NCBI GenBank assembly: GCA_963843805.1
Contig: CAWJLY010000009.1
Span: 992,001-1,056,000 of the forward strand
DNA from: Ideonella_A sp963843805
GTDB taxonomy: Bacteria; Pseudomonadota; Gammaproteobacteria; Burkholderiales; Burkholderiaceae_C
Length of the DNA: 64,000 nt
Reading direction: 5' to 3'
Shown: piece by piece, positions 46,921 to 56,487 of the stretch
Layout of the letters: every line of letters begins with the position of its first letter
Numbering within the stretch: the stretch's first letter is position 1
Translations under genes and position numbers: made by a program
Notes under the pieces: generated by a model
Databases searched by the model: none
Told to the model about the DNA's origin: nothing
The model's input: only the letters and a program-made list of their open reading frames with translations

Positions 46921-47842
46921 ATGGCTTCAAGCTTGCTTGCCCTGCTAGACGATATCGCCACGGTACTCGACGATGTTGCGGTCCTGACCAAGGTCGCAGC
47001 GAAAAAGACCGCCGGTGTGCTCGGCGACGATCTGGCGCTCAATGCCCAGCAGGTCAGTGGCGTCGCCGCTGACCGCGAACTGCCGGTGGTCTGGGCGGTT
47101 GCCAAGGGCTCGGCAATGAACAAGGCGATTCTGGTGCCGCTGGCATTGGCCATCAGCAGCTTCATTGCCTGGGCAGTAACCCCGTTGCTGATGCTCGGCG
47201 GGCTGTTCTTGTGTTTCGAAGGGTTCGAGAAGCTTGCCCACAAGTTTCTCACAGCGCGCGACGACGACGAGGCTCGACCATGCCGAGCTGGCCAAGGCTG
47301 TTGCCGACCCGAAGCTCGATCTGGTGGCCTTCGAGAAGGACAAGATCAAGGGCGCGATCCGCACCGATTTCGTCCTGTCGGCCGAAATCATCGCGATCAC
47401 GCTGGGCACCGTGCAGGCGGCCGACTTCCTGACCCAGGTCGTCGGTGCTGATCGGTATCGCGGCGATCATGACGGTGGGTGTTTACGGCTTTGTCGCCGG
47501 CATCGTCAAGCTCGATGATCTGGGCTTGTATATGAGCAGGCTCGCCGGCGCCCGGGCTGCGGTCGGCCGTGGCATCTTCTCGCCGCGCCTTATCTGATGA
47601 AGGGCCTGACGATCGCCGGCACCGCCGCGATGTTTCTGGTCGGCGGCGGCATCCTGAGCCATGGCATTGCGCCGCTTGGCCATGCGATCGACGCGCTTGG
47701 GGCGAGGCGGCGGCGGGCTGATCGGCGGCGTTGCTGCCCGCTCTGCTGAACGGGCTGGTCGGGATCGCGGCCGGTGGGTGTCGCGGTGCTGCTGTTCAAT
47801 GCAGTGCGGTGCGGCATGCGCAGGCGATTTGCCGCCGCCTGA
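46921..47842 (+). CDS. DUF808 family inner-membrane protein (YedI-like), several frameshifts
   Basis: About 305 residues read across frames. The start MASSLLALLDDIATVLDDVA and KVAAKKTAGVLGDDLALNAQ is a firm match to DUF808. Next are membrane segments (VPLALAISSFIAWAVTPLLM), EKLAHKF, and, in the second frame, IRTDFVLSAEIIAITLGTV, then GIAAIMTVGVYGFVAGIVKL and a C-terminal membrane pair with LVGGGILSHGI. Ends with RRRFAAA at 47842. Frame breaks lie near 47260, 47450, 47580, 47700 and 47750. Function unknown. It converges with the M23 peptidase gene. Confidence 0.82.
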
Positions 47843-47863
47843 AGTCACGGCGCGGTCGAAGAC

Positions 47864-48745
47864 TCAGAGAAACAGCGCCGGATCGACCATCGCCTGATTC
47901 AGGCTGACCGACCAATGCAGGTGCGGGCCGGTGACCCGTCCGGTGGCGCCGACGGTTGCAATGCGCTGACCGGCGGCGACCCGGTCGCCGACCCGCACCG
48001 AGTGTCGAATCGAGGTGGCAGAACATCGACAGCAGGCCGGCGCCATGGTCGAGCCAGACGGTATTGCCGTTGAAAAAATAGTCGCCGACATCGATCACCC
48101 GTCCTGCCGCCGGAGCGACCACTGGCGGACCCGGTCGGCGCTGCGATGTCCATCCCGCTGTGCGGATTGCGCGGCTTGCCATTGAAGAAGCGGCGCAGGC
48201 CGAACGAACTCGACCGCCGGCCTTCGGTCGGTGGCCTGCAGGCGCAGCGACGCCGGCTGTCGTCGCTGACCGTGGCGATCACCTGTGCCTGATGTGCGCG
48301 TTCGCGTTGGTGGCGGGCCAGGTCGCGCGACGACAGATCGACCTTGCCGGGTTTGACTGTCAGTCGCTGCTCGGCATAGTCGGCCGGCGCCGATCGTGAT
48401 AGCTCGATGGTTTCGGCCGGCTGCCCGGGCAGCTGCACGCGAACCTGTTGGCTGGCCAGGCGGCGCCGACAGCGCGATGCCGATCACGGCGATCCAGCCT
48501 TGCGCGCTTTCGACGACCAAGGCCGGGCGTTCGCCGGCCCACGCGCGGGGCCGCGCCGTGCCGCTGCGGCGATGTCGAGCAGCGCGATGCCGCCGGGCAC
48601 CAGGCGCTGCGTGGGCAGTTCGATGGCCGCTGCGCCACGAGCCGGTGGCGCCGGCCGGCAATCAGGCCGGCCAGCCGGCCACGACACCGCCGAGCATGTG
48701 CAGGGCCTGGCGGCGGCGCCGAGGACTGTTGCAGTGTCCGATCAT
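47864..48745 (-). CDS. M23 family metallopeptidase (several frameshifts)
   Basis: About 294 residues when frames are joined. The C-terminal LytM domain shows SFGLRRFFNGKPRNPHSGMD, with the first His and Asp of the zinc site. It continues DYFFNGNTVWLDHGAGLLSM and ATGRVTGPHLHWSVSLNQAM, with the HxH pair. The N-terminal region has VPGGIALLDIAAA and VQLPGQPAETIELSR, as in the two-domain cell-wall endopeptidases whose N-terminal beta domain precedes the catalytic part. A hydrophobic start from ATG 48745 (HMLGGVVAGWPA) may be the signal. It would cut peptidoglycan cross-links. Frame breaks lie near 48660, 48540, 48440, 48230, 48130 and 48010. Confidence 0.8.
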
Positions 48746-48848
48746 TCGATAAACTTTCCGACTCGAATCATCGCAGTTTGCCTGGTTGAACGTGTCGACA
48801 ATTGCGGCTGGCGTCATCGATGCCGCGTTGCTGCGGCGGAGAAAACTC

Positions 48849-49072
48849 TTGAAAACCTACCACATCGAATTGCAGCGTCTGAAGGCCGCCAAGCAGGGCA
48901 ATGGCCTGGTCGAGTTTGCCATCGATGCCCAACTGGCGCCGCGCCCGCCTGGCGACGAACCACGCCAACCAGCGTCCTCAGCATGACCGAGGCCAATGCG
49001 CGGGTCCTGCTGGCGCTGCTGAAGGCGCAGCTCGGCGACATCGACAAGCGCAAGGCGCGAAGCCAGCGCTGA
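48849..49072 (+). CDS. Small conserved protein of unknown function (one frameshift)
   Basis: A TTG at 48849 starts LKTYHIELQRLKAAKQGNGL, followed by VEFAIDAQLAPRPPGDEP. After a frame break near 48963 the sequence goes on TSVLSMTEANARVLLALLK and QLGDIDKRKARSQR, ending at 49072. Total about 75 residues. The two halves fit together as one charged, partly helical protein; I do not know its function. It converges with ureD with eight bases between stops. Confidence 0.5.
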
Positions 49073-49080
49073 AGCGCAGA

Positions 49081-49922
49081 TCAGCTAGTGCGCCAGATTC
49101 GTGGCGGATTGGCGGCCAGCGCCCATGCCGCCTGGCGCCAGACTCGCGCGAACCTGCGACAACAGCTTGCATCGCCGGTTCGGTCCGTTGCGCCAGCACC
49201 CGCAGCACGACCAGGCGATCGTTCGGCGAGGTGGCGCCGGCGCTGCCGGGCCAACCAGCTACTGCCGCGTGCTTCGCGGGCCAGTTCGAGCAGGCGCTGC
49301 GCGCAGCGCTGTCGTCGATCGCATCGCCCCCGGCTGAACCAGACGATTGCCAGCACGCGCGTGGCCGGCCCAGCCGAGCGGGCCATCGAGCAGACGGCGA
49401 TCGGCGCCATCGACGAATGCGCGCTCCAACCAACAGCCTGGCAGCTCGATCTGCTGCAGTGATGCTGCCCTGGTCGAAAGGTTCGCCACTGGCGGGCAGG
49501 CCAAGCGCCAGCGTGTCCCAGCCGATCATCTCGAGCGCCGGCATCGAGGCTGAAGCTCAAGCGATTTTCGGCCCGCGTGGCGCGGTGGCAGATCGTTTCC
49601 ATCGGCAGCCATTCGAGGCGCGCGCCGGCGGCCACGCTCGCATCGACCTGTTGCTGCGCCAACTCGCCCGCACTGCGGTAGAAACGCGTCGCACCTGGAG
49701 TCGTCAGTACCACATGGCTGCCCGCGGAGAGTCGCATTGACAGTTCGAGTACATCGCCGCCGACCAGCCACCGGGCGGATGGACCAGGATGTGATGGCAG
49801 ACCCGCGGCCCTTCCGGATACAGGCTGGCCAGTACCCGCATCGGCCCGTGATGGCGGCTGCGCGATCGGGTCGTCTCGCCATCGAAATCGTAGTCGAGTG
49901 CGAGACGACCGTGCCAGCCCAT
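49081..49922 (-). CDS. ureD: Urease accessory protein UreD, orphan, heavily frameshifted
   Basis: UreD helps insert nickel into urease with UreF and UreG. Pieces in several frames align in order: GWHGRLALDYDFDGETTRSR, HHGPMRVLASLYPEGPRVCH, HHILVHPPGG, MRLSAGSHVVLTTPGATRFY, ARLEWLPMETICH, MIGWDTLALGLPASGEPFDQ, ELPGCWLERAFVDGADRRLL, RLVVLRVLAQRTEPAMQAVV and the end ANPPRIWRTS. That is the full family length of about 280 residues. At least seven frame breaks occur in 840 bases. No urease structural (ureABC) or other accessory gene is in the window. The 5' end runs into rfbC. Whether it is a decaying pseudogene or only badly assembled cannot be decided from this sequence, since neighbours are also damaged. 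Confidence 0.82.
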
Positions 49923-49935
49923 CAGCGCAGGGCGG

Positions 49936-50478
49936 TCAATGACGGCGCGGTCTGCGTCCTTGCCTGACAGCGACGGCGGCTCGCCGCCGAGCGCGTCGAG
50001 CGGCCAGGCGATCGCCAGCTGCGGATCATCCCAACGCACTGCGCCTTCGAGTTCCGGCGCGTAGTAGTCGGTTGTCTTGTACAGGAAATCGGCGCTGTCG
50101 CTGGTCACCATGAAGCCGTGCGCCAGGCCCGGCGGGATCCACATCTGCTTGTGGTTGCTGCCGCTCAGTTCGACGCCGACCCATTGGCCGAAGCGTCGGG
50201 CTGTCGCGGCGGATATCGACCGCAACATCGAAGACGCTGCCCTGCGTCACCCGAACCAGCTTGCCCTGCGCGTGTGGCGGGCGCTGGAAATGCAGGCCGC
50301 GCAACACGCCGCGCGGCCGAGCGCGAATGGTTGTCCTGAACGAAGGTGACGCGATTGGCCGACGGCATCCTCGAAGACCTTCTGATTGAAGCTTTCCATG
50401 AAGAAGCCACGCTCGTCGCCGAACACCTTGGGCTCGAAGATCAGCACGCCGTCGATTGCCGTTCGTGGTGAGCTTCAT
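49936..50478 (-). CDS. rfbC: dTDP-4-dehydrorhamnose 3,5-epimerase (frameshifted)
   Basis: RfbC is the third enzyme of dTDP-L-rhamnose synthesis. The cupin-like fold is shown by LIFEPKVFGDERGFFMESFN, then RGVLRGLHFQRPPHAQGKLV (catalytic His), VFDVAVDIRRDSPT, NHKQMWIPPGLAHGFMV and FLYKTTDYYAPELEGAVRWD. The end is unclear: the reading frame passes LSGKDAD and continues without a stop into ureD. A single missing base would give a stop at 49936, which I take as the true end (181 residues). Frame breaks also lie near 50450, 50340 and 50200. ATG overlaps the rfbA stop (ATGA). Confidence 0.88.
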
Positions 50479-51360
50479 CAGAACACCCGCTCGTCGAGGA
50501 TTTGCAACAGGTACTGGCCATAGCCGTTCTTGGCCAGCGGCTCGGCCAGCGCCTGCAATTGCCGCCGATCGATCCAGCCCGATCGGTAGGCGATTTCCTC
50601 CGGGCATGCGACCTTCAGACCTTGGCGCTTTTCCAGCGTGGCGATGAACTGGCCGGCCTCGAGCAGGCTGTCGTGGGTGCCGGTATCGAGCCAGGCATAG
50701 CCGCGGCCCATGATCTCGACATCGAGCTGGCCTTGCTGCAGATAGTGCGCGTTGACCGTCGTGATCTCGAGTTCGCCGCGCGCCGAGGGCTTGATGCTGG
50801 CGGCGATGTCGCAGACCTGCTCATCGTAGAAATAAAGGCCGGTCACCGCATAGTTGCTTTTCGGCTGCTTCGGCTTTTCCTCGATGCTCAGCGCGCGTCG
50901 CTCGGCATCGAACTCGACCACGCCGTATCGCTCAGGGTCATGCACGTGATAGGCAAACACCGTTGCACCGGTTTCACGCGCGTCAGCCGATTCGAGCAAC
51001 TGCTGGAAACTGTGGCCGAAAAACAGGTTGTCGCCGAGCACCAGCGCGCTGGGCGCGCCGCCGATGAAATCGCGCCCGAGGATGAAGGCCTGCGCCAGGC
51101 CGTCAGGGCTGGGTTGCACGCAGTAGCTGATAGTTCAAACCCCAGCGCTCGCCGTCACCGAGCAGCGCTTCGAAGCGCGGCGTATCTTGCGGCGTGCTGA
51201 TCACCAGGATGTCGCGGATGCCAGACAGCATCAGCGTCGACAACGGGTAATAGACCATCGGCTTGTCGTAGACCGGCAGCAATTGCTTGCTGATGGCCAG
51301 CGTGGCCGGATGCAGCCGGGTGCCCGAGCCTCCGGCGAGGATGATTCCTTTGCGGGTCAT
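50478..51360 (-). CDS. rfbA: Glucose-1-phosphate thymidylyltransferase (one frameshift)
   Basis: RfbA makes dTDP-glucose, the first step to dTDP-L-rhamnose. The nucleotide motif is KGIILAGGSGTRLHPATLAI, followed by KQLLPVYDKPMVYYPLSTLM and later LVLGDNLFFGHSF, ALSIEEKPKQPKSNYAVTGL and GRGYAWLDTGTHDSLLEA. The frame breaks near 51120 between LNYQL and YAVQPSPDGLAQAF. ATG at 51360 (MTRKG) is the family start; about 293 residues. It lies 19 bases after rfbD and overlaps rfbC by one base of the stop/start. Confidence 0.93.
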
Positions 51361-51379
51361 GACAATCTCTTCTCGGTGT

Positions 51380-52275
51380 TCAGGCAATCACTTCGCTCAG
51401 CATTCGATCGACACCCGACTCGCCAGTCGGGCAGCGTGACGCCGAAGGTCTGGCGCAGCTTGTCGGTTGCCATTCTGCGAATTGCCAGGCCGTCTGGCGG
51501 GCGTCGGAAATGCACTGGTCGGCACGGCTGCGATGGCACTGTCGGCCACCTTGATCGGCTGGCCGGCGCGGCGGGCGAAATCGATCACGTGGCGGGCATA
51601 ACCGTGCCAGCTTGTCTCGCCGGCCGCAACGGCATGGTAGGTGCCGGACACCGCCGTTTGTTGCAGCGCCGTTCGCAGTGCATGAACACTCAGATCGGCC
51701 AGCAGCTCGGCGCCGGTGGGCGCGCCGATCTGATCGTCGATCACGCTGAGCTGTTCGCGCTCTTTCGCCAGTTTCAGCATGGTCTTGGCAAAGTTGCCGC
51801 CGCGGGCCGCGTAGACCCAGCTGGTTCGCAGAATCAGATGGTGGCAGCCACTGGCGCGGATGGCGTTTTCGCCCTCGAGTTTGGTCTGGCCGTAGACACT
51901 GAGCGGCCCGGTCGGTGAATCCTCGACCCACGGCGTGCTGCCGCTGCCGTCAAACACATAGTCGGTGCTGTAGTGCAGCAGCCAGGCGCCGCTGACGGCT
52001 GCTTCGCGTGCCAGCACGGCGGGCGCGGTGGCGTTGATGGCGCGTGCCAGCGCGGGCTCGCTTTCGGCCTTGTCGACGGCGGTGTGGGCGGCCGAATTGA
52101 CGATGATCTGCGGCGCAATCGCACGAATGGTTGCCGCCAGTGATTCGGGCTTCGAGAAATCGGCGCTGAAATCGGTGCTGTCGAAATCGAGCGCGACCAC
52201 CTCGCCCAAGGTTGCCAGCGAGCGCTGCAATTCCCAGCCGACCTGGCCCCCTTTGCCGAGCAACAGAATCTTCAT
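51380..52275 (-). CDS. rfbD: dTDP-4-dehydrorhamnose reductase (frameshift near the C-terminus)
   Basis: RfbD makes the last reduction to dTDP-L-rhamnose. The NAD(P)-binding start is MKILLLGKGGQVGWELQRSL. Next come IIVNSAAHTAVDKAESEPAL, LLHYSTDYVFDGSG, and PLSVYGQTKLEGENAI with the catalytic Tyr and Lys. Late frame breaks near 51430-51490 hide the true end, which reads LPDWRVGVDRMLSEVIA in the adjoining frames and stops at 51380; about 298 residues. ATG overlaps the rfbB stop region (shared base 52275). Confidence 0.92.
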
Positions 52276-53369
52276 CAGGCTGCGCCGCCTTGCATTGCCG
52301 TCTTCTGGTCGTCGCGGGCCCTGTAGTTGCGATCCAGCCATTCGCGGTAAGCGCCACTTTGCACCCGTTCGACCCAATCGGCGTGAGCCAGGTACCACTG
52401 GACCGTCTTGCGAATACCGGTCTCGAAAGTTTCGGCGGGTTTCCAGCCGAGTTCGCGTTCCAGTTTGCGGGCATCGATTGCGTAACGACGGTCGTGGCCC
52501 GGGCGGTCGGTGACGTAGGTGATCAGCCGCGAATGGCTGCCGGCCGGGTCGGGCCGCAGCTCGTCGAGCAGCGTGCAGACCGTCTGCACGATCTCGATAT
52601 TCGGCTTCTCGTTCCAGCCACCGACGTTGTAGGTTTCGCCGACCCGCCCGCGAGCCAGGACCTCGCGAATGGCTGAACAATGGTCCTTCACATACAACCA
52701 GTCGCGCACCTGCTGGCCATCGCCGTAGACGGGCAACGGTTTGCCAGCCAGCGCATTGACGATCATCAGCGGGATCAGCTTTTCCGGAAAGTGGAACGGC
52801 CCGTAGTTGTTGCTGCAGTTGGTGGTCAGAACCGGCAGGCCGTAGGTGTGATGCCAGGCGCGGACCAGGTGGTCGCTGGCCGCCTTGCTCGCCGAATAGG
52901 GACTGTTCGGTTGATACAGATGCGTCTCGGTGAACGGCGCATCGGTCTTCGCCAACGAGCCGTAGACCTCGTCGGTCGACACATGGTGGAAGCGAAAAGC
53001 CGCCTTGTCGGCATCGCCCAGGCTCGTCCAGTGGCCGCGGGCCGCTTCGAGCAATGTGAACGTGCCGTTGACGTTGGTCTGCACAAACGCGCCGGGGCCG
53101 TGGATGCTGCGGTCGACATGGCTTTCGGCAGCGAAATGGATGACTGCGCGCGGCTTGTGCTCGGCGAACAGGCGATCGAGCAGGGCGCGGTCGCCGATGT
53201 CGCCGTGGACGAAGACATGCCGCGAATCGCCATCGAGCGAAGCCAGGCTCTCGCGATTGCCGGCATAGGTCAGCGCGTCGAGGTTGACCACCGACTCGTC
53301 GCTCTGGGCCAGCCAGTCGAGCACAAAATTGGCGCCGATGAAGCCGGCGCCGCCGGTGACGAGGATCAT
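52275..53369 (-). CDS. rfbB: dTDP-glucose 4,6-dehydratase
   Basis: RfbB converts dTDP-glucose to the 4-keto-6-deoxy sugar. The NAD motif MILVTGGAGFIGANFVLDW opens the 364-residue protein. The catalytic region has VSTDEVYGSL and SPYSASKAASDHLVRAW with Tyr and Lys, and NCSNNYGPFHFPEKLIPL is typical. ATG at 53369 is preferred over an upstream in-frame ATG at 53507. The frame is intact. It is the first gene of the rfbBDAC operon, with a TAAAAT -10 box about 80 bases upstream. Rhamnose here probably serves LPS O-antigen or exopolysaccharide; no glycosyltransferase is in the window. Confidence 0.95.
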   Translation of the reverse strand: MILVTGGAGFIGANFVLDWLAQSDESVVNLDALTYAGNRESLASLDGDSRHVFVHGDIGDRALLDRLFAEHKPRAVIHFAAESHVDRSIHGPGAFVQTNVNGTFTLLEAARGHWTSLGDADKAAFRFHHVSTDEVYGSLAKTDAPFTETHLYQPNSPYSASKAASDHLVRAWHHTYGLPVLTTNCSNNYGPFHFPEKLIPLMIVNALAGKPLPVYGDGQQVRDWLYVKDHCSAIREVLARGRVGETYNVGGWNEKPNIEIVQTVCTLLDELRPDPAGSHSRLITYVTDRPGHDRRYAIDARKLERELGWKPAETFETGIRKTVQWYLAHADWVERVQSGAYREWLDRNYRARDDQKTAMQGGAA

Positions 53370-53449
53370 GAAATACCCTGCAAATTGGTTGAGGGAAAGG
53401 TGCCGACTGACGCGGGGCGCCGGGCGATGGCTGGCGCTTCGATCGAGCG

Positions 53450-53455
53450 ATTTTA
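53450..53455 (-). promoter_or_regulatory. Possible -10 box of the rfbBDAC operon (TAAAAT)
   Basis: CCTAAAATCG on the minus strand, 80 bases before the rfbB ATG, in the 153-base space shared with the divergent rhlE gene. The -35 is not clear. Confidence 0.4.
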
Positions 53456-53511
53456 GGGGGCGACGAGAAGGGCACTTGGCGTGCCGACCCGCCGAAAATG
53501 CCGACACGCGC

Positions 53512-53517
53512 GATAAT
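53512..53517 (+). promoter_or_regulatory. -10 box of rhlE (GATAAT), 5 bases before the ATG
   Basis: GATAAT is followed by CACGC and the rhlE ATG at 53523, without a ribosome binding site. This repeats the spacing seen for trhO, dnaE, the patatin gene and yceD. Confidence 0.45.
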
Positions 53518-53522
53518 CACGC

Positions 53523-55004
53523 ATGATTGAAGCTACACAGTTGGTCGACGGCGCAACGCCCGAGACCGTGGCAGCCGCGCCCGCGCCTGCCCGATTCGAC
53601 ACCTTGCCGCTCGACCCCAAACTGCTTCGCGCGGTCGCCGAGTCGGGTTATCTGATGATGACGCCGATCCAGGCCAAGGCGATTCCGGTTGTGCTCGCCG
53701 GCCGCGATGTGATGGGCGCCGCACAGACCGGAACCGGCAAGACGGCGGCCTTCTCGATCCCGCTGCTGCAGAAGATGCTGCGCCACGAGACCTCCAGCGT
53801 CTCGCCGGCCCGCCATCCGGTGCGAGCGCTGGTCATTGCGCCGACGCGTGAGCTGGCCGATCAGGTCGCCAACAACGTGAAGACTTATTCGCAACATACC
53901 AAGCTGCGCGCAGCCGTGGTGTTCGGTGGCATCGACATGAAGCCGCAGACCGCCGAGCTGAAAGCCGGCGTCGAGGTGTTGATCGCGACACCTGGCCGTC
54001 TGCTCGACCACATCGAGGCGAAGAACTGCGTCTTGAACCAGGTTGAATACGTGGTTCTCGACGAAGCCGACCGCATGCTCGACATCGGCTTCCTGCCTGA
54101 CCTGCAACGCATCCTCAGTTATCTGCCGAAGCAGCGCCAGACGCTGCTGTTCTCTGCCACCTTTTCGCCCGAGATCAAGCGTCTGGCCGAGAGTTATCTG
54201 CAGGATCCGGTGCTGGTCGAGGTGGCGCGGCCGAATGCCACGGCGACCAATGTCGAACAACGCTTCTACAGCGTCGACACCGACGACAAACGTCGTGCTG
54301 TGTTGCGGCTGATCAAGGATCGGCAACTGACGCAAGCGCTGGTATTCGTCAATTCCAAGCTGGGTTGCGCCCGGCTGGCGCGTTCATTCGAACGCGACGG
54401 TCTGCGTACCACGGCCTTGCACGGCGACAAGTCGCAGGACGAGCGACTGAAGGCGCTGGATGCCTTCAAGGCCGGCTCGGTCGAGGTGATGGTGGCCACC
54501 GATGTCGCGGCGCGGGGCCTGGATATTGCTGATCTGCCGGCAGTCTTCAACTTCGACGTGCCGTTCAATGCCGAAGATTACGTGCATCGCATCGGCCGCA
54601 CCGGCCGGGCAGGCGCATCGGGCCTGGCGGTCACGCTGGTCACCCGCGACGATGCGCGGCTGATGAGTGATATCGAAAAACTGATCAAGAAGAAGGTCGA
54701 ACTGGAGCCGCTCGAGCTCGACGACGAGCCGCCCCGGCGGGACCAACGCGAACGCTTTCGGCAAGAAGCCGTTGTGGCCGACGCGCCACCGCGGTCGGCG
54801 CCGCTGCGCAGCAGTCCGCAACCATCGCGCGACCCTTTTTTCGACAGGCCCTACGAAGCGCCGTCCGATGCCAAGCCGAGCTGGGAGAAGGCGTCTGCTG
54901 CGCCGGCAGCGCGCGGTGTTTCGGCCAATATCAAGCCCAAGCGCAAGGTCGCGGCGCTGTTCGGCGCCAAGCCGGTCGAGTCAGCCACCAGCGGCCAGCA
55001 CTGA
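53523..55004 (+). CDS. rhlE: DEAD-box ATP-dependent RNA helicase, RhlE type
   Basis: 493 residues. The helicase motifs are all present: Q-motif MMTPIQAKAIP, motif I AAQTGTGKTAAFSIPLLQ, Ia APTRELADQV, Ib TPGRLLDHI, motif II VVLDEADRMLDIGF, motif III LLFSATFSPEI, and in the second domain VATDVAARGLDIADLP with HRIGRTGRAGASG. The C-terminal 110 residues are charged and low-complexity (PPRRDQRERFRQE), typical of RhlE RNA-binding tails. The role is in rRNA maturation or RNA decay. The frame is intact. The 3' end overlaps the converging methyltransferase gene by 24 bases. Confidence 0.94.
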   Translation: MIEATQLVDGATPETVAAAPAPARFDTLPLDPKLLRAVAESGYLMMTPIQAKAIPVVLAGRDVMGAAQTGTGKTAAFSIPLLQKMLRHETSSVSPARHPVRALVIAPTRELADQVANNVKTYSQHTKLRAAVVFGGIDMKPQTAELKAGVEVLIATPGRLLDHIEAKNCVLNQVEYVVLDEADRMLDIGFLPDLQRILSYLPKQRQTLLFSATFSPEIKRLAESYLQDPVLVEVARPNATATNVEQRFYSVDTDDKRRAVLRLIKDRQLTQALVFVNSKLGCARLARSFERDGLRTTALHGDKSQDERLKALDAFKAGSVEVMVATDVAARGLDIADLPAVFNFDVPFNAEDYVHRIGRTGRAGASGLAVTLVTRDDARLMSDIEKLIKKKVELEPLELDDEPPRRDQRERFRQEAVVADAPPRSAPLRSSPQPSRDPFFDRPYEAPSDAKPSWEKASAAPAARGVSANIKPKRKVAALFGAKPVESATSGQH

Positions 55005-55773
55005 AAAAACAGCCGGCACATTGGCCGGCAGGCTGAGCGCTTGCCGGCGCCACTCGGCAACGGTTGCGCTGCGATTGAAGCCGCCGGGCATCGTCAGGCC
55101 ACAGGCCACTGCGAGCCGCGTCGTCGGCTGCAACGAGGCCAGCAGCGCACTCAGCAACGCCGGGTTGCGATACGGCGTCTCGATCATCAGTTGAGTCTGT
55201 CGGGCGCGCAGCGAAAGCGCTTCCAGTTCACGGATTCGCGATTGTTCGCGAACTCGCGTCGACCGGCAGATAGCCGACGAACGCGAAGCTCTGACCCTGC
55301 AGTCCACTGGCGGCCAATGCCAGCAGCAGCGAACTGGCGCCGGCCAATGCGATCACTTCGAGCCCCAGATCGTGCGCCGCCTGCACGAGGCCGGCACCCG
55401 GATCGGCGACGGCAGGCAGTCCGGCCTCGGACAACAGCCCGACATCGTGGCCGGCGAATGCCGGCTTCAACAGCTCGTTCCACTGTGCTGGTGTCGGCCC
55501 GCCGCGCGCCGCGCCGCCCTTGGCCGGCCGCGGCAGTTCAACGATCGACAAGGCCTGCAGCGGCGCGGCCAGCGGCGTGACGGCGTCGACGCGTTTGAGC
55601 AACGCGCGGGTTGTCTTCGCATTTTCACAGACCCAGTGTTCGAGTCTCGCGGCGATCCGGATCACGCCCGCCGGCAGCAAGTCGTCGAGCGCGGCGGGCA
55701 GTTGACCGGCGGCCAGCCCGAAGTCCAGCGTGTTCGGTACCAGATACAGGCGCCCGTTGGTGCCTGGGCTCAT
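54981..55773 (-). CDS. SAM-dependent methyltransferase, RsmI-like tetrapyrrole methylase fold (one frameshift)
   Basis: About 264 residues. RLYLVPNTLDFG opens the protein; the SAM-binding loop is GHDVGLLSEAGLPAVADPGA, with VQAAHDLGLEVIALAGASSL and GQSFAFVGYLPVD following. A frame break near 55240 leads to the C-terminus RQTQLMIETPYRNPALLSAL and LAVACGLTMPGG. The layout matches RsmI, the 16S rRNA 2'-O-methyltransferase family, but this shorter branch near maf in betaproteobacteria is distinct and its target is not known. ATG overlaps the maf stop (ATGA). Its end overlaps the rhlE end. Confidence 0.82.
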
Positions 55774-56399
55774 TGCAGTCCTCCGACAGGCGCCGGTTGC
55801 GGTGCAGGAGCCAGCGGGTCGATTCCCGCCTGACGCAGCAGCTCCGCGGTCTTGATCATGGGCAGTCCGATCAAGGCAGTGGCGTCGTCGCTGCGGATGG
55901 CGGACATGAGACTGATGCCGAGCCCTTCGCATTTGGCGCTGCCAGCGCAATCGTAGGCCGGCTCCAGCTGCAGATAACGCTCGATCTCTTCGTCGCTGAG
56001 CTCACGCATCCGCACCTCGACCGGCTCGCGCGCGCTGCGCTCGAAGGCAAGCGCATGGCAGACCACGGCCACCGCCGTCTCGAAGTGGATCGTCTGCCCG
56101 CGCATGCGCGCGCAGTTGAGCTACTGCACGCGAATGGTCGCCCGGTTTGCCGAGCACCTGATCGCCGAGTGCAGCCACCTGGTCCGAGCCGATCACCACC
56201 GCATCGGGAAAGCGCGCGCGACAGCGCGTGCCTTGGCCAATGCCAGCCGGCCGGACAGTTGCTCGCACCGTTTCACCCGCATGCGGCGGTCTCGTCGACC
56301 ATCGGCGACACCACGTCGAACAGCGATTTTCAGGCGGGCCAGCAGTTCGCGTCGGTACGGAGAGGTGGACGCGAGGATCAATGGACGAGAAGCGGTCAT
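55770..56399 (-). CDS. maf: Maf family nucleotide pyrophosphatase (YceF type), frameshifted
   Basis: About 209 residues. The start LILASTSPYRRELLARLKI is the Maf signature. In other frames follow the conserved DAVVIGSDQVAALGDQVLGK and TIHFETAVAVVCHAL; then LSDEEIERYLQLEPAYDCAG and GLGISLMSAIRSDDATALIG. Maf proteins hydrolyse non-canonical nucleotides; the YceF branch acts on m7GTP. Frame breaks lie near 56310, 56270 and 56115. It is divergent from yceD; a GACAAT box ends five bases before the ATG. Confidence 0.9.
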
Positions 56400-56475
56400 G
56401 GCCGATTGTCCAACAGGCTTGCCGGCAACCGCGCGGGACATCTGTCGACCGAGCCCGGGATGCGAATGCGCGCCG

Positions 56476-56481
56476 TACACT
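56476..56481 (+). promoter_or_regulatory. -10 box of yceD (TACACT), 6 bases before the ATG
   Basis: TACACT, then GAGCCG, then the yceD ATG at 56488. No ribosome binding site is present. Another member of the leaderless-type set. Confidence 0.45.
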
Positions 56482-56487
56482 GAGCCG

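Noticed and set aside
46900..50000. A degraded genomic island full of pseudogenes
   Set aside because: Frame breaks are dense here, but each gene can be rebuilt over its full normal length and codon use is like the rest. No integrase, IS, tRNA or direct-repeat boundary is seen, so poor consensus is the simpler reading.
51397..53520. One long frame running through rfbB (in the wrong frame) into rfbD, suggesting a fusion
   Set aside because: The rfbB part is out of frame with the real RfbB, which is complete in its own frame with all motifs. The apparent fusion is chance.
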